Below are positions 26,495-35,177 of a DNA stretch of 64,000 bases, piece after piece. The notes beneath the pieces were generated by a model. That model was not told the DNA's origin, made no database searches, and was given only the letters and a program-made list of their open reading frames with translations. Source of the DNA: Siccirubricoccus phaeus (GTDB lineage Bacteria; Pseudomonadota; Alphaproteobacteria; Acetobacterales; Acetobacteraceae). The stretch spans positions 93,653 through 157,652 of the forward strand of contig NZ_SRXO01000014.1 in the NCBI RefSeq assembly GCF_008360935.1. The letters are read 5' to 3'. How positions within the stretch are numbered: the stretch's first letter is position 1; each line of letters begins with the position of its first letter. The translations under genes were made by a program, and so were the position numbers.

Positions 26495-27481
26495 CTACTT
26501 AATCCGCACCTCCGTCGCCTCGATGATCCGCCGCCAGATCGGCGCGTCATGCGCGATCATCGCCGCGAATTCCGCCGGCGTGCTCCCCACCGGCTCATAG
26601 CCCACGCCGCGGATGAGCTGGCTCGGCCCCGGCCGCCACACCGCCTCGCCCATCGCCTTGCCCAGCGCCTCGACGATCCCCGGCGGCGTGCCGGCGGCGA
26701 CGAACATGCCCTGCCAGATCTGCGGCTCGAAATGCGCGATGCCGAGCTCGGTCAGCAGGGGCACCTCCGGCAGGTAGGGCGCGCGGCGCGGCCCGGTGAC
26801 GGCCAGCGGCCGCAATTGCCCGGCGCGGATGAACTCCCGCGCCGAGCCGGCATCGATGAAGGCGCAGCAGATCCGCCCGCCCAGCATCTCCGAGATCAGT
26901 TGCGAGGTGCCGGTATAGGGCACCGGCTCCGCCTCCAGCCCGCTCTCCCGCGCCAGCAGCATGCCCTGCAGGTGGGAGGAGGAGCCGTAGCCGTAATTGC
27001 CGAAGAGCAGCGGCTGCCGCGCCGCCCGCGCCGCCGCGACGAATTCCTGCAGGCTCTGCGCCGGCATCTCCGCCCGCACGGCGAAGACCGCCATGGCGGC
27101 GGTGATCTGGGAGACGGGGATGAGGTCGCGGCCGATCTCATAGGCCAGGCTGCGATCCAGCATCGGCCCGATCAGCGTGCCGGAAACGGTGGAGAGGATG
27201 GTGGCGCCGTCCCGTCGCGCCTGCATGACGCGGGAAATGCCGATCATCCCGCCGCCGCCCGGCACGTTCTCCACCACCACGGGCTGGCCGAGGATCTCCG
27301 CCAGGCTGTCCTGCAGCCCGCGCGCCACGGCGTCCGCGGCGCTGCCCGGCGGGCTGTTCAGCACCAGCCGCACCGGCCCGGGCAGGGCCAGGCCGCCGGG
27401 CGGCTGGCCCTGCGCCCAGGCGGCGCCGGCGCCGGCAGCCAGGGCCAGCGCCAGCAGGGCGCGCCGGATGAAACGCTGCAT
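26495..27481 (-). CDS. Bug/TctC-family solute-binding protein
   Basis: 328 residues. It has a signal peptide (RALLALALAAGAGAAWAQ). PVRLVLNSPPGSAADAVARG is the Bug N-terminal motif; ENVPGGGGMIG and SSSHLQGMLL follow, then a C-terminal IWQGMFVAAGTPPGI segment. Periplasmic receptor of the tripartite carboxylate transporter type; no TctAB genes are nearby. Its position between the enolase-superfamily enzyme and the monooxygenase suggests it captures the substrate of that pathway (inference). Confidence 0.9.
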   Translation of the reverse strand: MQRFIRRALLALALAAGAGAAWAQGQPPGGLALPGPVRLVLNSPPGSAADAVARGLQDSLAEILGQPVVVENVPGGGGMIGISRVMQARRDGATILSTVSGTLIGPMLDRSLAYEIGRDLIPVSQITAAMAVFAVRAEMPAQSLQEFVAAARAARQPLLFGNYGYGSSSHLQGMLLARESGLEAEPVPYTGTSQLISEMLGGRICCAFIDAGSAREFIRAGQLRPLAVTGPRRAPYLPEVPLLTELGIAHFEPQIWQGMFVAAGTPPGIVEALGKAMGEAVWRPGPSQLIRGVGYEPVGSTPAEFAAMIAHDAPIWRRIIEATEVRIK

Positions 27482-27636
27482 GCCTTCCCTTCCTCCCCCT
27501 TCCTCGTGCCGGCGCGGCCGGTCCAGCCGGATGGCACAGGCTGCGCTGGCTGCCGCAGCGCGGCCTTCACGCTGGCCGGTTCCGCCCGCGCGCCCCTGCC
27601 CCGGGCCCGGCGGCCGCGCCGCCACCCGCGACCGGC

Positions 27637-28665
27637 TCAGGCCGCCACCACCTCCGCCGCGCGCAGCGCCGGCGCCACCTGCTCGGCGAAGAGCCGTACC
27701 GAGGCCCGGGCATCCGCATGCGCCAGGCTGCCGAACATGAAGCTGCCGATCAGGTAGTTCAGCCCGCCCTCGGCGATCTGCCGCGCCAGCTCCGCCCGCA
27801 CCGTCTCCGCCGTGCCGGCGACCGCCTGGCGGCTTTCCAGCAGCGCGTCGAATTCCGGGGGCAGCTTGGCATTCACCGGCTGGGTGCCGTGCTTGTGCCA
27901 GAGCTTCATGAAATTGCGGTAGAACACCGGCCAGGCGGCACGGCCCAGCGCCTGCGCCTCGCGGTCCGTCTCGGCGACGATGATGTAGCGGTTCACCCCG
28001 ATCAGCGGCAGCGGCCCGCCTTCCGGATGCGCCACGGCCCATTCCGCCCGGTAGCGGTCGGTGATGGCGCGGATGCGCGCGACGGGCCCGCCGCAGACGA
28101 TATTGGCGCCGCGCTGCGCCGGCCACACGGTGGAGTCCGGCGAGGCGAGGGCGTACCAGAGCGGCGGGTGGGGCCGCTGATAGGGCCGCATCTCCACCGG
28201 CACGTCGTGGAAGCTCCAGTAGCGGCCGGCGAAGGTCAGCGACTCCTCGGTGAAATAGGCCTCGAGGATGCGGAAGGCCTCGGCATACATCGCCGCCGCC
28301 GCCGCCGCATCGACGCCGAGCGCCTCCAGCTCATGCGGGGAGGCGCCGCGGCCGATGCCGAATTCGAAGCGGCCATGGCTCAGATGGTCGAGCATGCAGA
28401 TCTCCTCCGCCAGGCGCAGCGGATGGTGGACCGGCAGCAGATAGACCAGCGGGCAGAAGCGGAGACGGGAGGTGCGCTGGATCAGCGCCGAGAGGAAGAC
28501 GCCCTGGGAGGGGGTGGTGCTGAGCGGCGTGATGTGGTGCTCGCTCATGTGGTAGCAGTGGAAGCCCAGCTCGTCATAGAGCTGCACCAGGCGGATGCGC
28601 TGCTCGTATTGCTGCGCGAGTTCCAGGCCGCCGCGGTCGTTCTGGTCGAAGATGCCGAATTTCAC
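27637..28665 (-). CDS. luciferase-like (LLM-class) flavin-dependent monooxygenase
   Basis: 342 residues, GTG start at 28665. MKFGIFDQNDRGG opens the barrel. Further landmarks are YHMSEHH, RLRFCPLVYLLPVHHPLRLAEE, LSHGRFEFGIGRGASPHE and the C-terminal NYLIGSFMFGSLAH. Members use reduced flavin from a separate reductase to oxidise aldehydes, alkanes or aromatic and sulfur compounds. First gene of the minus-strand cluster; it is divergent from the IclR regulator, and the gap between them carries an inverted repeat. Confidence 0.88.
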   Translation of the reverse strand: MKFGIFDQNDRGGLELAQQYEQRIRLVQLYDELGFHCYHMSEHHITPLSTTPSQGVFLSALIQRTSRLRFCPLVYLLPVHHPLRLAEEICMLDHLSHGRFEFGIGRGASPHELEALGVDAAAAAAMYAEAFRILEAYFTEESLTFAGRYWSFHDVPVEMRPYQRPHPPLWYALASPDSTVWPAQRGANIVCGGPVARIRAITDRYRAEWAVAHPEGGPLPLIGVNRYIIVAETDREAQALGRAAWPVFYRNFMKLWHKHGTQPVNAKLPPEFDALLESRQAVAGTAETVRAELARQIAEGGLNYLIGSFMFGSLAHADARASVRLFAEQVAPALRAAEVVAA

Positions 28666-28743
28666 CTGGCCCTCCCTTGCCGCCCGTCCCTCGGGGATGC
28701 GGCGTCACGGGGCGCGGCGCCCTGCCCTTGACCGCCGGCCTGT

Positions 28744-28760
28744 TTTCAATATGGTTGAAA
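28744..28760. promoter_or_regulatory. putative IclR-family operator
   Basis: Inverted repeat TTTCAA-TATGG-TTGAAA in an unusually AT-rich patch midway between the divergent monooxygenase and iclR-type genes. IclR regulators often bind pseudo-palindromes of about 15 bp in such positions. Assignment is by position and symmetry only. Confidence 0.5.
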
Positions 28761-28836
28761 GCGTTTTTCCTTGTTGTATTTGAGGGGACGGCCTGGGCGC
28801 TGTCAACGCTCACCTCCCCAGGGAGCCGCAGAGGGC

Positions 28837-29616
28837 ATGGAGGCGCCGAAGGACCGCAGGGGCATCCACTCCGTGGAGGTGGCCCACCGGGTGCTGGCCG
28901 CGCTGCAGGCCAGCCCGAAGCCGCTGCCGCTGAAGCAAATCGCCGCCCAGACCGGGCTGAGCCCCAGTGCCGCCAACAACTACCTGGTCAGCCTGGCCCG
29001 CACCGGCCTCGCCGTGCCGGATGAGCGGGCGGGGCATTACCGGCTGGGGCCCGGCGCCGTCGCGCTCGGCCTCAGCGCCATCCGGCAGATCGACGGCTAT
29101 GAGATCCTGCGGCGGGAGGTGACGCTGCTGCGCGACGCCACCGGCCTCAGCGCCGCGGTCAGCAGCTGGACGGCGGATGGGCCGGTGAGCCTGTTCACCG
29201 AGCCGGGCGACAGGCTGGGCGTCTACGATCTGCGGACCGGGCTGCTGGGCATGCAGGCGACCGCGGCCGGCCGCCTCTTCGCCGCCTGCCTGCCGGAGGC
29301 GGTGACGGCGCCGCTGCTGGCCCGCAGCGGCCTCGGCGCCGACGAGGCGGCGGGCTTCCTCGCCGCGGCGCGGCGGGAATGGCAGGCGGCGGGCTATGTG
29401 GCGGTGCGGCGGGAGGATGGGACGGGCTATGTCGCCATCGCCATGCCGGTCTGGGACTGGCAGGGCAGGCCGCGCTTCGCGCTGAGCGTCATCGGCGCCC
29501 GCACCACCCTGCCGACCGCCCCGGACAGCCCGGCCGTGCTGGCGCTGCGGGCCCGGGCGGCGGCGGCGACCGGGGCGCTGGGCGGGGCGGCGCCGGGCGA
29601 GGGCGCGGCCGGGTGA
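28837..29616 (+). CDS. IclR-family transcriptional regulator
   Basis: 259 residues. The N-terminal winged helix (SVEVAHRVLAALQ, PLPLKQIAAQTGLSPSAANNYL with the recognition helix) is followed by the effector domain (SAAVSSWTADGPVS, GMQATAAGRLFAACLPE, GTGYVAIAMPVWDW). IclR proteins bind a small carboxylic or aromatic effector and control adjacent catabolic genes. Divergent from the monooxygenase / Bug / enolase-superfamily cluster, which is its likely target. ATG 28837 follows the conserved start; an upstream frame extension is not family-like. Confidence 0.88.
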   Translation: MEAPKDRRGIHSVEVAHRVLAALQASPKPLPLKQIAAQTGLSPSAANNYLVSLARTGLAVPDERAGHYRLGPGAVALGLSAIRQIDGYEILRREVTLLRDATGLSAAVSSWTADGPVSLFTEPGDRLGVYDLRTGLLGMQATAAGRLFAACLPEAVTAPLLARSGLGADEAAGFLAAARREWQAAGYVAVRREDGTGYVAIAMPVWDWQGRPRFALSVIGARTTLPTAPDSPAVLALRARAAAATGALGGAAPGEGAAG

Positions 29617-29779
29617 GGCGGTCGGGCGCGACGCCCATGGCCCGGCGCGTTCCTGGCCTGATCCCACCCGGAACGGCCGGCCCCGCCACCGTCGCCACGC
29701 CATCAACATCCCGCGGCGGGCCGCCAAAACGCCGCCCCGGGCTGGCCTTCCGCCGGGTGCCGCGGCCAGAGTGGGGCGC

Positions 29780-30697
29780 ATGACCACGCTCCTCGCCGAT
29801 ATCGGCGGCACCCATGCCCGCTTCGCCCTGCTGCCGGAAGGCGGCGCGCCCACAGCGCCGGTGAAATACCGGCTGGACCACTTCCCGGACATCGCCACCG
29901 CCATCCGCCAGGCCCTGGCCGGCCAGCCGATGCCCAGGGCGGCCCTGCTGGCAGTGGCCGGGCCGGTCAGCGGCAACAGCGTCACCCTCACCAATCGCGG
30001 CTGGGTGGTGGATGGAGCGGCACTGGCGCCGCTGCTCGGCATCCCGCGGGTCCGGGTGGTGAATGATTTCGCCGCCCTCGCCTGGGCGCTGCCGGATCTG
30101 GCCGGGGCGGATCTGAAGCCGCTCGGCGGGGCGGCGGCAGTGCCGGGCGCGCCCATGGCGGTGCTCGGCCCGGGCACCGGGCTCGGCGTCGCCGCTTTCC
30201 TGCCGCCGGGCCGGGTGCTGGCCAGCGAGGGTGGGCATGCCAGCCTCGCCGCCCACACGCCGGAGGAGGCGGCGGTGATCGCCACCCTGCGGGGGCAGCA
30301 CGGCCATGTCTCGGCGGAAAGGCTGATCTCCGGCATGGGGATCGAGGCGCTGCACGCGGCGCTGGGCGGCCCGCCCGGGCTGCGCGCGGCGGAGGTGACG
30401 GCCCGCGCCCTGGAGGGCGGCGATGCCCTCAGCCGCCGGGCGCTGACCATGTTCTGCGCGCTGCTCGGCAGCTTCGCCGGGGATGTGGCGCTGATGTTCG
30501 GAGCCCAGGGCGGGGTGTTCATCGGCGGCGGCATCTGCCCGCGCTTCCCGGATTTCCTCGCGGCTTCTCCCTTCCGCGCCCGGTTCGAGGCGAAGGGCCG
30601 CTTCCAGCCCTGGCTGGCGCAGGTGCCCACCTGGCTGATCCTGCGGCCGGACCCGGCGGTGCTGGGCCTGGCTGCCCTGGCCCGGCAGGCGGGCTGA
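29780..30697 (+). CDS. glk: glucokinase
   Basis: 305 residues, bacterial glucokinase (Glk) type. LLADIGGTHARFAL is the phosphate-1 motif. AVAGPVSGN, VVNDFAALAWALP, LGPGTGLGVA and ASEGGHASLAAHTPEE (glucose-binding) follow in order, then GVFIGGGICP. It phosphorylates glucose to glucose-6-phosphate with ATP. ATG 29780 is used; a GTG nine bases earlier is also in frame. Monocistronic, followed by a gene-free repeat region. Confidence 0.93.
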   Translation: MTTLLADIGGTHARFALLPEGGAPTAPVKYRLDHFPDIATAIRQALAGQPMPRAALLAVAGPVSGNSVTLTNRGWVVDGAALAPLLGIPRVRVVNDFAALAWALPDLAGADLKPLGGAAAVPGAPMAVLGPGTGLGVAAFLPPGRVLASEGGHASLAAHTPEEAAVIATLRGQHGHVSAERLISGMGIEALHAALGGPPGLRAAEVTARALEGGDALSRRALTMFCALLGSFAGDVALMFGAQGGVFIGGGICPRFPDFLAASPFRARFEAKGRFQPWLAQVPTWLILRPDPAVLGLAALARQAG

Positions 30698-30734
30698 GGC
30701 GGGGGAAGAGGGACGCCCCATGGCCGCGGCATGG

Positions 30735-31110
30735 CTGATGCTGCGCCCGCATCGGCCGTTGCCGCCCTCTGCCCTGCCCAGGCCTCCCGCCCCGCTCCGG
30801 CATGGCCGGGGCCGGCCAGCACCGGACGGGACGCCAACCAGGCCCGAGACCCGCGACCCGCCTGATGCCGCATCGCACGTGCCCCACGCCCAGCCCAGGC
30901 ACGCCAGCACGGCCGGAATCCGCCAGAGGACCAGGCCGGAACGCCGATCAAGGCCGGAGACCCGCGACCCGCCTGATGCCGCACCGCACCTGCCCGACGC
31001 CCAACCGCGCCTCGCGCCCTGGCCCCCCGGCATGGCTGGGGCCCATCCAGGGACGGGCTGGCGCGCTGGCCAGGGCCCGATACCCATGGCATAGGCTGAT
31101 GCTGCGCTGC
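30735..31110. repeat. degenerate long tandem repeat (about 111-128 bp units)
   Basis: CTGATGC[CT]GC motifs recur at about 30736, 30863, 30974 and 31098. The central two units share GAGACCCGCGACCCGCCTGATGCCGCA-type sequence with a 111-base period (30846 and 30957). Other shared words are GGCATGGC[CT]GGGGC and CAGGGACGGGC. This fills the 429-base gap 30698-31126 between glk and the DUF2889 gene. Frames stay open through it but none resembles a protein. Confidence 0.6.
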
Positions 31111-31126
31111 ACCAAGGGACCGCCCG

Positions 31127-31702
31127 ATGCCCCTCTCCGAGCCCGGACGCCGCGAACTCCTGCACCTGCGCGACATCCAGTTGCGCGGCTGGCAGCGGGG
31201 GGACGGGCTGTTCGACATCGAGGCCCATCTGCTCGACCGCAAGGCCTATGATTTCGAGAATGACGACCGCGGCATGATGAAGGCCGGCGATCCCCTGCAT
31301 GGCATGTGGATCCGCCTGACCATCCGGGACGACATGGAGATCGTGGCCTGCGAGGCTTCCTCCGACCACACCCCCTATGCGCTCTGCCCCGGTGCCGCGC
31401 CGAATTTCGCCCGGCTGGCCGGGCTCAGGATCGGCCCCGGCTTCAACCGCGCGGTGAATGAGCGGGTGGGTGGGGTGCTGGGCTGCACCCATTTGCGGGA
31501 AGTGCTGGCGCAGATGGCGACGGTCGCCTTCCAGACCCTCTACCCCATCCGGGCGCGGAAGGAGCGGGAGGAGGCGGCGCGGATCGCCGCCGCCGGCGGC
31601 ACCGTGCCGCAGCGGAAGCCGGAGCTGGTCGGCACCTGCATCGCCTATGCGCCGGACAGCCCGGTCACCCTCGCCCGCTGGCCTTGGCTTCGCTCCCCAT
31701 AA
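31127..31702 (+). CDS. DUF2889 protein
   Basis: 191 residues. The family pattern is clear: LLHLRDIQLRGWQRGDGLFDIEAHLLDRKAYDF at the N terminus, then DPLHGMWIRLTI, ACEASSDHTPYALC and FNRAVNERVGGVLGCTHLREVL. DUF2889 proteins are soluble, without known function, and are common in betaproteobacteria and alphaproteobacteria. The stop codon lies inside a 13-bp hairpin (see terminator entry), an unusually tight arrangement. Monocistronic. Confidence 0.87.
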   Translation: MPLSEPGRRELLHLRDIQLRGWQRGDGLFDIEAHLLDRKAYDFENDDRGMMKAGDPLHGMWIRLTIRDDMEIVACEASSDHTPYALCPGAAPNFARLAGLRIGPGFNRAVNERVGGVLGCTHLREVLAQMATVAFQTLYPIRARKEREEAARIAAAGGTVPQRKPELVGTCIAYAPDSPVTLARWPWLRSP

Positions 31703-31725
31703 AGCCGTGCGGCGGCTTTATGGGG
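31695..31725 (+). terminator. hairpin overlapping the DUF2889 stop codon
   Basis: Perfect 13-bp stem CCCCATAAAGCCG / CGGCTTTATGGGG with a 5-base loop. The TAA stop of the DUF2889 gene is part of the left arm. The stem resembles the second hairpin of the 3'-end elements at 8.7, 16.1 and 39.4 kb. No T run follows. Confidence 0.6.
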
Positions 31726-31881
31726 GTCCCGGGGAGGCGCTGGACGCCCGGCGCTTCGCACAGCAAGGCCGCCAGACGCCGAAGCGGCATCGCGGCCCTC
31801 CCTGGATTCCTGGGCCGGAACGTTACCTTACCTTGCCTGCAACCTGGACCTCAAGCGCAGCAGGGGATGGGCAACCTCCTG

Positions 31882-32220
31882 TTACGTCCCGCGCCGGCCG
31901 GGCGGAGGCGGCAGGGGCGCGTAGGATTCGGTTGCCGTCCCGCGGCCGAATTGGCCACGATCCTCCGGCAGCTCCGCGGGCGCCACCTGGCCCGGCGCGT
32001 CCATCGGCGCCGGCGCCGCACCCGGCATGCCGTCCCAGGGCGTGCCGTGCAGCAGGGCAAGCGGCAGGGCCCGCTCCGCCGGGCAGGAACAGACGGCGCT
32101 GCGGTCGGCCAGCAGGTTCGGCATGGTGGCCTGGTCGCAGAAGGGACAGAGCACGGTCTCCAGCCGGGCCTGCTCCGGTTCGGCGCTTTCCCCCGGCACG
32201 AACCTGCCCTGCTTCGCCAT
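31882..32220 (-). CDS. 112-residue hypothetical protein with Cys motifs
   Basis: MAKQGRFVPGESAEPE starts the protein. TVLCPFCDQATMPNL carries CPFC and SAVCSCPAE carries CSC, a possible metal or zinc-ribbon-like knuckle about 20 residues apart. The C-terminal half is Pro/Ala/Gly-rich and probably disordered. No signal peptide. The family is not recognised. The opposite neighbour is DUF2889 and the upstream side has a family-3 repeat. Confidence 0.55.
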   Translation of the reverse strand: MAKQGRFVPGESAEPEQARLETVLCPFCDQATMPNLLADRSAVCSCPAERALPLALLHGTPWDGMPGAAPAPMDAPGQVAPAELPEDRGQFGRGTATESYAPLPPPPGRRGT

Positions 32221-32401
32221 GACCGCCGCCTCCTTCGCTCGCCCTGGCTTCAACCGCCGGCATGGCTGGCGGTTCGGCGGAGCGCGGCGGCCTCGGGCGG
32301 GTGGCCGGGGATCCGGCGGATCATGCGGCGGGCTGCCGCGCCCGGCGCCGCATGGCAGCCCGCCAGGGTCCTGCTTGTCCGCTCCGTTCGCGGCCAGGAC
32401 G

Positions 32402-32508
32402 CCGGAGCGGGACGGTCAGGCTCCGCTCACCGTTCCTGCCCCAGCTCATTGTTGCGATCGCGCGATTCACGGGTTCGGTCGATTTTGGCCTGAACCGATC
32501 ACGCTCCA
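32402..32508. repeat. REP family 3, degenerate copy
   Basis: Runs from CGGAGCGGGA to ACGCTCCAG and contains CTCATTGTT, CGCGATTCACGG and TTCGGTCGAT. It matches copies at 38.95, 41.0 and 52.0 kb. It accounts for the middle of the 346-base gap 32221-32566; nothing coding was seen in the remainder. Confidence 0.7.
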
Positions 32509-32566
32509 GCCCCGCGCGCCGGTGCGGCCCGGATGGCCGGCGAACGGCCCCCGCCGGCCGCCAGGC

Positions 32567-32785
32567 TCAGTTGAGCTGGGAGAGATCCTCCGCCAGGACT
32601 ACGATCTGGATGGCGTAGGAGACCTCGCCATCCTCCACATCGCGGTGGACGGTGCCGATGAATTCGCTGCCGACGAACATCTCCACCGAGGCGTTGCGGC
32701 GCTGGGGCGTGGCCAGCTTGATCCGCTCATTGCCCAGCATGCGGCGGAGATGCGCCTGCACCGCGGCGAGTTCGGCAGGGGTCAT
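32567..32785 (-). CDS. DUF3126 protein
   Basis: 72 residues, the normal size of this alphaproteobacterial family. The LAAVQAHLRRMLGN helix is followed by the beta core SVEMFVGSEFIGTVHRDVEDGEVSYAIQIVVL. Cytoplasmic, no known function. It lies 58 bases downstream of bolA on the same strand and probably shares its transcript. Confidence 0.85.
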   Translation of the reverse strand: MTPAELAAVQAHLRRMLGNERIKLATPQRRNASVEMFVGSEFIGTVHRDVEDGEVSYAIQIVVLAEDLSQLN

Positions 32786-32843
32786 GGCTCGCGTCTCCTG
32801 GGTCTGAAGCCGGCGGTCCCATAGCCCCGGCGCGGCGGGGCCG

Positions 32844-33140
32844 CTACCCCCGGGCGGTGCTGCCGGCCGCGGCCTCCTCCGGCGTCAGCAGCCGCAGGGA
32901 AAGGGCATGCAGCCCGCCGCCGAATTCCGCCGCCAGCGCGGCATGCGCGGCGCGCGACCGGGCGAGGCGGGACATCCCCGCGAAGGCCGGGCTGACGACC
33001 AGGACGCTGAAATGCGTCTCTCCGCCCGGGGCGGCGCCCGCATGGCCGGCATGCCGCGCGCTGTCATCCGCCACCCTGACCTCGGCGGGCGGGAAGGCGG
33101 CTTCGAGGGCAGCGGCAAGGCGTTCGGCGCGGCTCGGCAT
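32844..33140 (-). CDS. bolA: BolA-family protein
   Basis: 98 residues. The family core THFSVLVVSPAFAGMSRLARSRAAHAAL is present, preceded by LAAALEAAFPPAEVRVADDS and ending LHALSLRLLTPEE. An H in ARHAGHAGA and the core region could bind a [2Fe-2S] cluster with a monothiol glutaredoxin. BolA proteins act in iron-sulfur trafficking and stress morphology. It is divergent from a J-domain gene, the arrangement often seen beside cobS and cobT in alphaproteobacteria. Confidence 0.88.
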   Translation of the reverse strand: MPSRAERLAAALEAAFPPAEVRVADDSARHAGHAGAAPGGETHFSVLVVSPAFAGMSRLARSRAAHAALAAEFGGGLHALSLRLLTPEEAAAGSTARG

Positions 33141-33222
33141 GGCGGCAATCTCGGGGGCCCGGCCCCGCCGCGCAAGGGAGGCCCGGCTTGCACGCCCGGC
33201 AGGGGGCGCCCATAACTTGCCG

Positions 33223-33828
33223 ATGCCCCCCCGCCGCGGCACAGCCCCCGAACCGGCAGACCCGGACCAGGCGTCGCGTCCCTGCGACGCCCCCGGCTGC
33301 CCGGAGGCCGGCCTGTACCGGGCCCCGAAATCCCGCAGCAACCTGAACGAATATCTCTGGTTCTGCCTGCCCCATGTGCGGGAGTACAACGCCGCCTGGG
33401 ACTACTACAAAGGCATGGCGCCGGCCGAGATCGAGGCCAATCTGCGCGCCGACACCGCCTGGCAGCGCCCCACCTGGCCGCTCGGGCGCCTCGGCGGCCA
33501 CCGGCGCTTCGACCCGGAATTCCTGCGCGACCCGCTCGGCCTGCTCTACGCCACGCCGCTGCATGCGAAGCGCACCCGCCCGGCCGAACGCCGCGCCGAG
33601 GCGCCGCCGGAACTCCGCGCCGCGCTCGACGTCCTCGGCCTGGAGTGGCCGGTGGAGCCGCCGGCGCTGCGCGCCCGCTACAAGGAACTGGCCAAGCGCT
33701 ACCACCCGGACGCCAATGGCGGCGACCGGGGGGCGGAGGACAAGCTGAAGGATGTGAACCGGGCCTACAGCCTGCTGCGCCAGCGCCTGGGCCGCGGCGG
33801 CACGGCCCCCGCCGCGGCGGCGGAATGA
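33223..33828 (+). CDS. J-domain (DnaJ-like) protein
   Basis: 201 residues. The C-terminal J domain shows ALDVLGLEWPVEPPALRARYKELAKRYHPDANGG with the HPD motif, then LKDVNRAYSLLRQRL. The N-terminal 130 residues hold CDAPGCPEAGLYRAP, a possible Cys knuckle, and WFCLPHVREYNAAWDYYKGM, typical of the alphaproteobacterial J-domain protein found next to bolA and cobS. Expected to stimulate a DnaK-type ATPase; client unknown. Confidence 0.88.
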   Translation: MPPRRGTAPEPADPDQASRPCDAPGCPEAGLYRAPKSRSNLNEYLWFCLPHVREYNAAWDYYKGMAPAEIEANLRADTAWQRPTWPLGRLGGHRRFDPEFLRDPLGLLYATPLHAKRTRPAERRAEAPPELRAALDVLGLEWPVEPPALRARYKELAKRYHPDANGGDRGAEDKLKDVNRAYSLLRQRLGRGGTAPAAAAE

Positions 33829-33938
33829 CCCCCTTGAAGTCCGGGGCCTTGGCCCGGGGCTCGCCGAAATCCCGATTGCCCGGGTAGCCTGTTCCGCAGG
33901 CCTGCCCTAGAGTCACCCCTGAGAAGAAGCTTGAGCGG

Positions 33939-34952
33939 ATGCCGATGACCAAGGTCGCCACACTCGCCGAAATCCGTCCCACCTCGGCGATCAATGCCCC
34001 GGACACCACCGTGAAGGCGCGGGAGGCGTTCGGCATCGACACCGACCTCGAAGTGCCGGCCTTCTCCGTGCGCACCGAGCATGTGCCGGAGGTGGACGAG
34101 ACCTACCGCTTCGACCGGGAGACCACGCTGGCGATCCTGGCGGGCTTCGCCAATAATCGCCGCGTCATGGTCCAGGGCTATCACGGCACCGGCAAGTCCA
34201 CGCATATCGAGCAGGTGGCGGCGCGGCTGAACTGGCCCTGCATCCGCATCAACCTCGACAGCCACATCAGCCGCATCGACCTGATCGGCAAGGACGCGAT
34301 CGTCCTCAAGGATGGCAAGCAGGTGACGGAGTTCCGCGAGGGCATCCTGCCCTGGGCCCTGCAGCACCCCTGCGCCCTGGTGTTCGACGAATACGATGCC
34401 GGCCGGCCGGATGTGATGTTCGTCATCCAGCGGGTGCTGGAGGTGGAGGGCAAGCTCACCCTGCTCGACCAGAACAAGGTGATCCGGCCGCACCCCTATT
34501 TCCGCCTCTTCGCCACGGCGAACACGGTAGGCCTGGGCGATACCACCGGCCTCTATCACGGCACCCAGCAGATCAACCAGGGCCAGATGGACCGCTGGTC
34601 CATCGTCGCCACGCTGAACTACCTGCCGCATGCGCAGGAGACGCAGATCGTGCTGGCGAAGATGGCCGCCGAGGGCGACCCGAGGATGAAGAAGCAGGTG
34701 GAGGCGATGGTGGCGCTGGCCGACCTGACCCGCGCCGGCTTCATCGCCGGGGACATCTCCACCGTGATGTCGCCGCGCACCGTCATCACCTGGGCGGAGA
34801 ACACCCGCATCTTCGGCGATGTCGGCTTCGCCTTCCGCCTCACCTTCCTCAACAAGTGCGACGAGGCGGAGCGCGGCACGGTGGCGGAGTACTACCAGCG
34901 CTGCTTCAACGAGGATCTGCCGAGCGGCAGCCTGCTGAAGAAGGCGGGGTAA
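33939..34952 (+). CDS. cobS: aerobic cobaltochelatase subunit CobS
   Basis: 337 residues, AAA+ ATPase of the MoxR-like group. Walker A is [10 protein letters not shown], Walker [11 protein letters not shown], sensor-like [15 protein letters not shown]. CobS forms rings with CobT that drive insertion of Co2+ into hydrogenobyrinic acid diamide by CobN in aerobic cobalamin synthesis. cobT follows 225 bases later. CobN is not in the window. Start ATG 33939; a second ATG lies two codons in. Confidence 0.95.
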   Translation: MPMTKVATLAEIRPTSAINAPDTTVKAREAFGIDTDLEVPAFSVRTEHVPEVDETYRFDRETTLAILAGFANNRRVMVQGYHGTGKSTHIEQVAARLNWPCIRINLDSHISRIDLIGKDAIVLKDGKQVTEFREGILPWALQHPCALVFDEYDAGRPDVMFVIQRVLEVEGKLTLLDQNKVIRPHPYFRLFATANTVGLGDTTGLYHGTQQINQGQMDRWSIVATLNYLPHAQETQIVLAKMAAEGDPRMKKQVEAMVALADLTRAGFIAGDISTVMSPRTVITWAENTRIFGDVGFAFRLTFLNKCDEAERGTVAEYYQRCFNEDLPSGSLLKKAG

Positions 34953-35028
34953 GCTGCCGCGCACCTCGCCCGGGGAACGCCGCCGCATCTTCGCCAGGTG
35001 GACTTGGCTTGGGGCGGCGGCCGGGGCA

Positions 35029-35172
35029 GTGAATGGTGGGCTGCGCGCCAGCACCCCCTGGGTCGGGGACGGCATCGCGCAGAATGTGGGCGAAATGCTG
35101 GGGGGCGCCGTGCTGGCTGGGCTGCTGGCCCGCGGCGTCTGTTGGTTCTGGTTGCAGCGGCAGGGTTCCTGA
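35029..35172 (+). CDS. small membrane ORF between cobS and cobT
   Basis: GTG-start frame of 47 codons reading [15 protein letters not shown] then a hydrophobic stretch [19 protein letters not shown], ending five bases before the cobT ATG. The same frame stays open upstream to just before the cobS stop (with a hydrophobic [11 protein letters not shown]), so a longer product with a CTG start is possible. No family recognised. The two hydrophobic stretches in a row favour a genuine two-span peptide. Confidence 0.4.
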   Translation: MNGGLRASTPWVGDGIAQNVGEMLGGAVLAGLLARGVCWFWLQRQGS

Positions 35173-35177
35173 ACGGC

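Noticed and set aside
27482..28126. Upstream extension of the Bug frame (26495-27481) overlapping the monooxygenase
   Set aside because: The extra residues are a shadow of the monooxygenase coding sequence; the signal peptide begins at 27481.
28810..31492. Two long minus-strand frames opposite iclR, glk and DUF2889
   Set aside because: Both are antisense to genes with intact family signatures and pass through the tandem repeat, which stays open in several frames.
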